Part shown: positions 47,123 to 55,004 of the stretch, in pieces
Position numbering within the stretch: the stretch's first letter is position 1
Layout: the number at the start of each line of letters is the position of its first letter
NCBI RefSeq assembly: GCF_001020565.1
Contig: NZ_LDAS01000001.1
Coordinates: 2,814,520 to 2,878,519 of the forward strand
Length of the DNA: 64,000 bases
Source: Maribacter thermophilus
Lineage (GTDB): Bacteria; Bacteroidota; Bacteroidia; Flavobacteriales; Flavobacteriaceae
Direction: 5' to 3'
Position numbers and translations under genes: made by a program
Notes under the pieces: generated by a model
Databases searched by the model: none
Told to the model about the DNA's origin: nothing
The model's input: the letters and a program-made list of their open reading frames with translations, nothing else

Positions 47123-47836
47123 ATGCTTCAAAAATTAAACTTAGAAAACTTACTGTTTCTAGATATTGAAACCGTACCGGAAAAGGAATATTTTGAAGAG
47201 CTGGACGATGCAAAACAAGAACTCTGGGAACAAAAATCGCACTACCAGCGCAAGGAAGAGTTTACCGCCGAAGAATTCTATGACAGGGCCGGAATTTGGG
47301 CAGAGTTCGGAAAGATCGTGTGTATCTCTGTCGGGTACTTCAAAATAAACGGAGTAGAAAATAGTTTTAGGGTCACCAGTTTTTATGGCGAGGAAACCCA
47401 ATTACTAAAAGATTTTAAAAACCTTCTCGACGGCCATTACAACCAGGCCAAACATCTACTCTGTGCCCATAACGGCAAGGAGTTCGATTTTCCGTATATA
47501 GCCCGCCGTATGATTATTAATGGCATTTCCTTACCCTGGAAACTAGACCTTTTTGGAAAGAAACCGTGGGAAGTTCCCCATTTGGACACTATGGAACTAT
47601 GGAAATTTGGTGATTACAAGCATTATACTTCCTTAAAACTAATGGCGAACATTCTAGGCATACCTTCCCCAAAAGAGGATATAGACGGCAGTATGGTAAG
47701 GGATGTTTATTATCTGGAAAAGGATATTGACCGTATCGTCACCTATTGCGAACTGGACGTGGTCACCACCGCACAGGTATTTTTAAAGTTACGCAATGAA
47801 GATTTATTGGAAGACCACCAAATAAAGAAGGTATAA
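47123..47836 (+). CDS. Predicted PolB-like 3'-5' exonuclease
   Basis: A 237-residue DnaQ-like nuclease of the predicted 3'-5' exonuclease PolB-like family (PF10108 type). Exo I is LFLDIETVPE (about 12-21) with its Asp and Glu; Exo II is CAHNGKEFDFPYIARRM (about 113-129); Exo III is YCELDVVTTAQVFLKL (about 213-228) with the last Asp. It should degrade single-stranded DNA ends in repair. It is a stand-alone exonuclease without polymerase domain. Its 3' end marks the left border of the leftward toxin/immunity-like island; a truncated frame on the minus strand runs antisense into it. Confidence 0.88.
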   Translation: MLQKLNLENLLFLDIETVPEKEYFEELDDAKQELWEQKSHYQRKEEFTAEEFYDRAGIWAEFGKIVCISVGYFKINGVENSFRVTSFYGEETQLLKDFKNLLDGHYNQAKHLLCAHNGKEFDFPYIARRMIINGISLPWKLDLFGKKPWEVPHLDTMELWKFGDYKHYTSLKLMANILGIPSPKEDIDGSMVRDVYYLEKDIDRIVTYCELDVVTTAQVFLKLRNEDLLEDHQIKKV

Positions 47837-48003
47837 AACCCTTTAATCCCAAAGGAAGAATTTAGTTGATTGTTATTGGTTCTTGGTTTGGTATTGCCAT
47901 CATACTCAAAATCTTGTTCTAAAACAAAATCTTCGTACAAGGCATAAGCAGGATACTTGTCTCAGCAGAGGTGTTTTCCCCTTGCTTAGCAATGCCGTAC
48001 ATA
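47837..48003 (-). pseudogene. Truncated C-terminal fragment at the island border
   Basis: A headless fragment on the minus strand. One frame reads MYGIAKQGENTSAE from 48003; after about 40 bases the sense continues in another frame as DKYPAYALYEDFVLEQDF and then NGNxxPRTNNNQ-like sequence. That second frame stays open past the exonuclease stop and into antisense of its 3' end. The amino-acid composition is protein-like in both parts, so I read it as one ancient gene end broken by a frameshift and cut by the recombination that formed the island border. No family was recognised. Confidence 0.4.
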
Positions 48004-48007
48004 AGAA

Positions 48008-48340
48008 TTAATAGTAAGGTATCTCAATATTAATCTTTCCCGTGGCTTTTGATTTCAACGACTTTAATTCATATTGTCCCCCATAAAAATCTTGAAATAC
48101 TTTCAACTCTTTTCTTTTGCCTTACTTAAAACGAAATAACGTGTCATTATTAAAGCTAGAGAAATAAATAGTATCCGAAGTTTCTCCAGAAAAATAAACA
48201 TTCACATTACTCACAGAATATTCCTATGGAATATCAATTACGACCCTATTTTCATTCTTAAAACCATCAAAAATCACCTCTTTCTCCAATGTTTTAGAAC
48301 ACGACGTGAAGAAAATCATCAATAATATAGTCCTTTTCAT
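48008..48340 (-). pseudogene. Lipoprotein pseudogene with two in-frame stops
   Basis: A 111-codon frame that starts MKRTILLMIFFTSCSK, a perfect lipoprotein signal with the Cys at residue 14. It is broken by a TAG at codon 39 (48224-48226) and a TAA at codon 73 (48122-48124). On both sides of each stop the sense continues in the same frame (for example VNVYFSGETSDTIYFSSFNN and YGGQYELKSLKSKATGKINI) and ends with a proper stop at 48008. The decay is therefore by nonsense mutations. Its start overlaps the end of the fragment upstream by ATGA. By position it is a former immunity-type lipoprotein. Confidence 0.72.
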
Positions 48341-48447
48341 AAGTTGGTAGGTTTAATTTCTGAGGAGCTGTTAACTCTCCCATTGGAATTCGTTGGGGTT
48401 ATATATTTTGTGTCTCCACTATCTACAGCTTCTTTTACCTTAACCAT
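48337..48447 (-). pseudogene. Orphan C-terminal fragment, 36 aa
   Basis: A short frame from the ATG at 48447 encodes MVKVKEAVDSGDTKYITPTN and ends with TGA that overlaps the ATG of the lipoprotein pseudogene (ATGA). Upstream the frame closes at once, but another frame continues a protein-like sequence, so it appears to be the frameshifted tail of a longer lost gene. The overlap with the next start mirrors the other fragments in this island, where a protein tail is directly coupled to a secreted or lipoprotein gene. Confidence 0.4.
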
Positions 48448-48500
48448 TAACAATAAAAACTATGTAGTTCCAAGGAAAAAGCTTACTGCATTGTTGTCAG

Positions 48501-48968
48501 TTATATTTCACCCCAGGTTGTTTCAGTGGCAACCCATTCCTTATGATTTTTATATACCTTTCCAGATATAATTGCTCCTTCTATCGGATAATATACGGAA
48601 TATGAAATTTTGGAACCAGAACAGTCAATGTCACCTATGGTAATACGGTGCTGACTTCCTTCCGGCAATTCAAGGGAATCAACAAATTGAACTTTAAGCC
48701 CGTTTGAATAGATTATTAGGTCAGACGTTACAAATTCATTTTTGACCAATTTAACAGGTAATCTACCCTCAATCTTGGGATGCAGGAACATCTGAAAATC
48801 TGGTGTTGACACTATGGCTTCAATAATTTTTTCCCTATCTTTTTTGTCCATGCAATCTTGAACCATAGGTTGCTGAACAAGCCGTGTTTTTGTGTTGATT
48901 TTTTGGGCCGTATTTTCTTTACAGCCAAAAATTATTGACATAAAAAATATAATTATTGAAATCCTCAT
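48501..48968 (-). CDS. Lipoprotein, putative immunity protein, 155 aa
   Basis: A small lipoprotein: signal MRISIIIFFMSIIFGCKENT with lipobox Cys at 16. The mature part is beta-rich. It is a clear paralog of the 154-residue lipoprotein at 51015-51479: both share FLHPKIEGRLPVKLVKN versus YLHLDIEERNPVRIIKN, the VDSL core, a D-[SC]-C-type pair and SYSVYYPIEGA versus FVFYSPIENA. It starts 6 bases after the end of an orphan tail homologous to the HExxH fragment. Position, export and paralogy suggest an immunity protein against a secreted peptidase-type toxin; this is inference, as no immunity family was recognised. Confidence 0.7.
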   Translation of the reverse strand: MRISIIIFFMSIIFGCKENTAQKINTKTRLVQQPMVQDCMDKKDREKIIEAIVSTPDFQMFLHPKIEGRLPVKLVKNEFVTSDLIIYSNGLKVQFVDSLELPEGSQHRITIGDIDCSGSKISYSVYYPIEGAIISGKVYKNHKEWVATETTWGEI

Positions 48969-48973
48969 GATTT

Positions 48974-49099
48974 TTAATTTACCCTATTTAATACAATTTT
49001 TGCCCTATCCGGATGAACATTTTCTCCATAAACAGAAATTTCAAATTTTACACCTTCTTCTTCAGGATAGTCAAAGCCATTATTAAAAAGGTAAATGAA
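48974..49099 (-). pseudogene. Headless C-terminal tail homologous to the HExxH fragment
   Basis: A 41-residue open stretch with no start codon of its own. Residues 6-39 (NNGFDYPEEEGVKF through NR) align without gaps to the last part of the fragment at 50803-51021, with 13 of 34 identical by hand count: N-x-G-F-x5-E-x-G-x2-F-E-x4-G-E-x-V, then A-x3-L-x-R. The part with HExxH is missing. Its stop lies 5 bases before the ATG of the lipoprotein at 48968, while its 5' end overlaps the end of the upstream gene. It is best read as the remnant of a toxin tip displaced by recombination. Confidence 0.6.
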
Positions 49100-49653
49100 T
49101 TAATATTTCCCAATCGTCAGCATTTTTACAAAATATAAGGGTTCCAGATGAACCATGTTCGTCATAAAATCCTGATTTTGTACTATATTTTACAAGTGAT
49201 ATCTTATCACCAAGAAATACTGGGTAAGACAATCTTGCTGTTTTAGTCTCCATTGATATATCTTGATCATTTTCAATTAACTTCCAATCTTTATCAATTA
49301 AGTCTGTATCTGCCCATTTTTTAGCCGTTCTTTTTTCTAAATTCAAAATCATTTCATCCACCTTAGTTTTTGTGAAACTCCTATTAAGTATGGAATCTGG
49401 AATCCATTCTTTTAGGGGTCCAAAATCTTCATAATATCCATATTTATCAAAAGCCCCATAATCTTTAAAAAATCTTATCAAGGAAATATCATCAATGTCA
49501 TTATATACATTAAACTTTTTTAAATCTATGAGATGTACGACTTTATTGACAATATACCATTCATGAGACTGAATATTGTTCTTTGAAATAGAGTGTAGAT
49601 CCACAGCCTATGACAAGGAAAATAAATAAAATTCTAAAGCTGGCTATTCGCAT
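49083..49653 (-). pseudogene. Lipoprotein with frameshift, putative immunity protein
   Basis: The main frame (from a GTG at 49604, LHSISKNNIQSHEWYIVNKV through LIHLPF) encodes 173 residues without any signal. Just upstream, in another frame, an ATG at 49653 encodes MRIASFRILFIFLVIGCGS, a typical lipoprotein signal with the Cys at 17. The two would join with one base added or removed near 49600. Either a real frameshift has separated the export signal from the body or there is a sequence error. The upstream start overlaps the end of an orphan tail. The body is rich in Lys and Asp/Glu with no recognised family. Confidence 0.6.
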
Positions 49654-49733
49654 GGTTCACCTTCTGGGTTTATACCATTATAAGTTTGATTTGTTGCCTC
49701 GGAAGCTAATCTAGAATGATTTTTTCTAATTTT
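49644..49733 (-). pseudogene. Orphan C-terminal fragment, 29 aa
   Basis: A headless open stretch (KIRKNHSRLASEATNQTYNG, ending GEPCE) with a stop at 49644-49646. It overlaps by a few bases the ATG at 49653 of the frameshifted lipoprotein. It has no start codon and is closed by a stop upstream. Alone it would not be called, but it repeats the pattern of a protein tail coupled to a lipoprotein start seen several times in this island. Confidence 0.35.
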
Positions 49734-49778
49734 CTAAAAATAATGACACCTATACTTTGCAGAGAAAATTGTGTTTTT

Positions 49779-50297
49779 TTAATACATTTCGAGGCATTTT
49801 TTTTCAATTATTTTCCAATTCCCAGTTTCATTTCCAAAGAAAATACCGGTTAAACATCCTACGGCTTTTCCTCCACTATGATATTTGCTTTGCAATATAT
49901 TCTCATGAAAAACAACCACCCTAGTCTTGGAAATTCTAATAGGTCTGGAAAATAGTTTTTTTGTATACTCCTTGTTTTTAGAATTATTACTTAAATTATT
50001 AATACTGTCCACAAGCTGCTGAGTTTTTATACAAACTGGCTCCTTATTTTTTTTAAAAGCCAATTCAATTTTTCTTTTTTCCTTGCTTGTTATTATTCCC
50101 TGATTTTTCCAATCGGTAATAGCTGTTAGGCTTGGAATTAAACCAACCTCAATTACTAAGGTATCTCCTTCTACAGGAATCATATAACTAAAAGCCTGTT
50201 CTAAAAATTGATGTTCATGGCATAACTTCTTTTGACCATAAAGATTTATGTTCGGAAAAACAACTAGAAATGTGAAAATTATCTTTTTATAATTCAA
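49779..50297 (-). CDS. Small secreted protein, putative immunity protein
   Basis: A 172-residue exported protein with signal MNYKKIIFTFLVVFPNINLYG and no lipobox. The mature part has two distant Cys positions and a beta-rich C-terminal half (RISKTRVVVFHENI), ending GNWKIIEKKCLEMY. It overlaps the 170-residue gene upstream by 4 bases (ATGA) and is distantly similar to it: both end with G-x-W-x3-[ED]K-x2-LE-x-Y and share the same length and layout. Tandem coupling of two related secreted proteins next to a protease-like fragment suggests duplicated immunity genes. No named family was recognised. Confidence 0.65.
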   Translation of the reverse strand: MNYKKIIFTFLVVFPNINLYGQKKLCHEHQFLEQAFSYMIPVEGDTLVIEVGLIPSLTAITDWKNQGIITSKEKRKIELAFKKNKEPVCIKTQQLVDSINNLSNNSKNKEYTKKLFSRPIRISKTRVVVFHENILQSKYHSGGKAVGCLTGIFFGNETGNWKIIEKKCLEMY

Positions 50298-50806
50298 TAC
50301 TGCTCCAAAATTAGTTTATCTTCAGCGACCCAATCACTCCCCATTTTAGCATAAATTTCCATTATAGTTGCACCTACAGTAACTCCTGTTTTGCTACTCG
50401 TTGAAATTTGCTCCATAACAAGATATGCGTTTCCACTATCTATCCACACAGGTTCTAAATAGTTTATGACAATGCCCTTGTCAACATCATTATTTAGTTC
50501 TCTACCTTTTATGTTCATCACCAAATCTCTTATCCTTTTGCACGGATACATCGTTTTCTTAATTTTATAATCTGAAAGAATTTTTTCTAAAGCTACCTTT
50601 TCCTGATTATCGAATAGTTCAGAGTTTAGTATTGATTTTTTTAATGATTCCGAAATTTCTAAATTGAACTTTATATCCAATTTATGATATTTAAATGTTT
50701 TTATTTTACTGATAGATGAGGCGTACAAATCACAGTCATCCGTTTTTTGGGCTAAACAATTTGTACACAAACTAAAGTATAAGAGTAAGACTAATATATG
50801 TTTCAT
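50294..50806 (-). CDS. Small secreted protein coupled to the HExxH fragment
   Basis: A 170-residue exported protein with signal MKHILVLLLYFSLCTNCLAQ. The mature part has a predicted helical first half and a beta-rich second half (NAYLVMEQISTSSKTGVTV), ending GSDWVAEDKLILEQY. Its ATG overlaps the TGA of the HExxH-containing fragment, so toxin-like tail and this gene were translated as a pair. That arrangement is the classic order of toxin followed by its immunity protein. Its downstream neighbour is a distant paralog. Function as immunity is inferred from context only. Confidence 0.68.
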   Translation of the reverse strand: MKHILVLLLYFSLCTNCLAQKTDDCDLYASSISKIKTFKYHKLDIKFNLEISESLKKSILNSELFDNQEKVALEKILSDYKIKKTMYPCKRIRDLVMNIKGRELNNDVDKGIVINYLEPVWIDSGNAYLVMEQISTSSKTGVTVGATIMEIYAKMGSDWVAEDKLILEQY

Positions 50807-51021
50807 AAACCTCCACTTCGTTTAAGAATCACACCCGCATTTGAAATTTCAACCTTTTCTCCAAAAATCATTTCTTCAAATAAAAGTCCAGCCTCAGTTT
50901 CCAAATTAAAACCACTATTAATCCATTCATTTCCCCAAAAATTATTTCCAAATACTGAATCCCCTAAATGAGTGTACTCATGTAAAACAGTAGAGCCAAT
51001 AAAGGATATTGTGTTTAAAAT
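50803..51021 (-). pseudogene. Headless metallopeptidase-toxin-like fragment with HExxH
   Basis: An open stretch of 72 codons with no start codon; a stop closes it upstream at 51022-51024. It reads SFIGSTVLHEYTHLGDSVFG and on to SNAGVILKRSGGL. HEYTH is a complete HExxH zinc-protease motif, and the downstream ETEAGLLFEE provides a candidate third ligand (Glu) region. The organisation resembles the C-terminal metallopeptidase toxin domains (Tox-MPTase type) of polymorphic toxins. Its TGA overlaps the ATG of a secreted protein gene, and its 5' end overlaps the end of the preceding lipoprotein gene. It is a 5'-truncated remnant or a cassette waiting for a donor body. Confidence 0.65.
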
Positions 51022-51479
51022 TCAATATCCTGAATAACGGATATTACCCAAACCGAATCTTTTAATTCAATATTACCATTTACTTCTGCATTTTCTATGG
51101 GACTATAGAAAACAAAATTTCCTTTACTAAACCGACAAGAATCCATTGGATATATTTCTAATTGGAGTTTTAATTTACTATATGGTAAAGAATCCACTAT
51201 TTTAACATATCTATGCTTATCAAGCAAAAACGAATCGAGTTCAATTAAGAAATCATTTTTAATTATCCTTACTGGATTTCTTTCCTCGATATCTAGATGT
51301 AGGTAGGTTTGAATATTATCAGTTTTAAGAATTTCATTGATAAGATTTACTTTTTCAATTCGATTAAAACATTTATCTCGGTTATTTTTTTCTAATTCAG
51401 AATTATTTTTTTGTCCTTTTTTACAAGAAAAAAGATTCAGGCAAAGAAAAAAAATTGCTAGTGTTAAGATATTTTTCAT
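51015..51479 (-). CDS. Lipoprotein, putative immunity protein, 154 aa
   Basis: A small lipoprotein with signal MKNILTLAIFFLCLNLFSCK and lipobox Cys at 19. It is a paralog of the lipoprotein at 48501-48968, with shared IEERNPVRIIKNDF, VDSL and FYSPIENAEVNG segments and equal length. Its last 7 bases overlap the open part of the HExxH fragment that follows. It lies 15 bases after the 201-residue gene on the same strand. The repeated occurrence of this family beside toxin-like tails supports an immunity role, by inference. The gene is intact. Confidence 0.72.
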   Translation of the reverse strand: MKNILTLAIFFLCLNLFSCKKGQKNNSELEKNNRDKCFNRIEKVNLINEILKTDNIQTYLHLDIEERNPVRIIKNDFLIELDSFLLDKHRYVKIVDSLPYSKLKLQLEIYPMDSCRFSKGNFVFYSPIENAEVNGNIELKDSVWVISVIQDIEF

Positions 51480-51494
51480 AGTTCATAAAAAAGG

Positions 51495-52100
51495 CTATTG
51501 TCTTTGCCTAATAAAGGTTATCCATATTTCTCTTTTAGAAAACATATCCTCAGGACTAGTTTTATTACTAACAATCATACCTATTGGAGTCCGTCCGGAA
51601 CCTTTATCGATATCATACCATGTAGTACTTCTAACAATAGAAAAATCATCAATTTCAGGTTTGTTCAGATTTTGATAGTACTCATCCAATGAATCCTTGT
51701 TGATTTCATTGGGCGTTTTATATCCGTATTTTTCTAAATAAAATTTTGATAGGCTAGATGTTTCAGGCATGCCGTATTCTTTTACCACTTGATCATAAAA
51801 AAAACCAGCATCCGGCACTTCAACTGATATTGTAAACTTTTTCAATTCATTTTTTGTATTTACATAAGCTCCCATTTTCTGTACGGGAAATCCTAAAAAA
51901 TTATAGTTAGTTGGTATTCCTGAGATAGTGCTATAATTACTTGCCGGGAAATAACATTCTCTAAAATTTTCATTGTTACATTCAATATATTCTAGACCTT
52001 GAAATAATTCTTTTACAGACTTACCCAAAAAAGTATAATCCATGTTCATTTCTTGATAATTCATGAGGAATATTAGTAAAAAACAAGAATAAGCTTTCAT
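51495..52100 (-). CDS. Exported protein in the island, 201 aa
   Basis: I do not recognise this 201-residue protein. The N-terminus (MKAYSCFLLIFLMNYQEMNM) is short and hydrophobic, probably a signal peptide; a second Met at 18 is an alternative start. The body has repeated aromatic residues (YNFLGFPVQKMGAYVN, FYLEKYGYK) and a C-terminal beta segment (TPIGMIVSNK, REIWITFIRQRQ). It begins one base after the stop of a 70-residue tail-like frame upstream. That tight order again matches toxin tail followed by immunity gene, so an immunity role is inferred. Confidence 0.65.
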   Translation of the reverse strand: MKAYSCFLLIFLMNYQEMNMDYTFLGKSVKELFQGLEYIECNNENFRECYFPASNYSTISGIPTNYNFLGFPVQKMGAYVNTKNELKKFTISVEVPDAGFFYDQVVKEYGMPETSSLSKFYLEKYGYKTPNEINKDSLDEYYQNLNKPEIDDFSIVRSTTWYDIDKGSGRTPIGMIVSNKTSPEDMFSKREIWITFIRQRQ

Positions 52101-52101
52101 T

Positions 52102-52314
52102 TTAATAACAATTATCCGTTCCTGTCCAATCTTCTATATATTGCCTAACAACACCTGACCAACCTAATGGAGCACTTCTTGTAGCCTGTCCTCCTATTTC
52201 TATAAAACTCTCCTTAATAAATTCATCCATTTTGTACGCTAAAACCCCGGTTGGTCTAAGTTTTTTCACAATGAAAGTATTAATGGTTTCCATATAAGTT
52301 AGAAAAACCGACAT
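52102..52314 (-). CDS. Short tail-like ORF at the right end of the island, 70 aa
   Basis: A 70-codon frame from an ATG at 52314. The first 15 residues are not convincing; from MDEFIKESFIEIGGQATRSA on it looks like the end of a larger globular protein, closing with WTGTDNCY. Its stop lies one base before the next gene's ATG. I read it as another toxin-tip remnant that happens to have an ATG, but a genuine small protein cannot be excluded. It marks the right border of the AT-rich island; katG and its terminator follow. Confidence 0.45.
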   Translation of the reverse strand: MSVFLTYMETINTFIVKKLRPTGVLAYKMDEFIKESFIEIGGQATRSAPLGWSGVVRQYIEDWTGTDNCY

Positions 52315-52492
52315 TACGCTCTTTAAAGAAAAACCTTATAAAAATGGAGGTTTTTCTTTTTTAACGATAAAAGGCGTGATTTTATCGATGAAATACACTA
52401 AAACAAGTCGAATCTAGACCTTCTACATAAATGTTGTTCAGGGCAAATGACTATGCTACGGCTTTGAAATTGCCAATTTTGGAATACCGAAT

Positions 52493-52524
52493 AAAAAAAG
52501 GGCAGCTAAATAGCTGCCCTTTCT
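52493..52524 (-). terminator. Intrinsic terminator of katG
   Basis: AGGGCAGCTA (52499-52508) and TAGCTGCCCT (52511-52520) form a long GC-rich stem; on the minus strand a run of T follows. It lies 28 bases after the katG stop codon. Confidence 0.85.
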
Positions 52525-52547
52525 ACAATTGATATTTAGCTCGATTA

Positions 52548-54845
<2,298 letters not shown>

Positions 54846-54892
54846 TCATATCAATAGATAAACTCTTGATTTGTATTATTATAACATAAACA

Positions 54893-54909
54893 TAATCTAT
54901 AATAGATTA
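54893..54909. promoter_or_regulatory. 17-bp perfect palindrome upstream of katG
   Basis: TAATCTAT-A-ATAGATTA is a perfect 8-1-8 palindrome, about 95 bases before the katG start. Its symmetry and AT-rich nature recall operators of the Fur/PerR family. A nearby TTATAATAATACAAA on the minus strand partly matches the PerR box. Operator function is inferred; the area is AT-rich, so chance matches are possible. It could also belong to the 3' region of the convergent-facing transcript from the subtilase. Confidence 0.45.
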
Positions 54910-54920
54910 CAACAATACCT

Positions 54921-54962
54921 TCATAAAAAAGACCTGTCATGTTTTACAAACGACAGGTCTAA
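54921..54962 (-). terminator. Intrinsic terminator of the subtilase gene
   Basis: AGACCTGTC (54930-54938) and GACAGGTCT (54952-54960) form a 9-bp stem with a 13-base loop. On the minus strand it is followed by six T, about 45 bases after the protease stop codon. Confidence 0.82.
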
Positions 54963-55004
54963 GGAAAAACCTATAAATGTTGGGGGAAGGGTTAAAAATC
55001 TATA

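Noticed and set aside
48344..48571. 75-codon open frame on the plus strand in the island
   Set aside because: All other coding signs in the island are on the minus strand, and this frame is the mirror of a tail fragment and a lipoprotein end.
47837..52350. CRISPR array or insertion sequence as explanation for the AT-rich block
   Set aside because: No regularly spaced repeats, no transposase-like frame and no terminal inverted repeats were seen.
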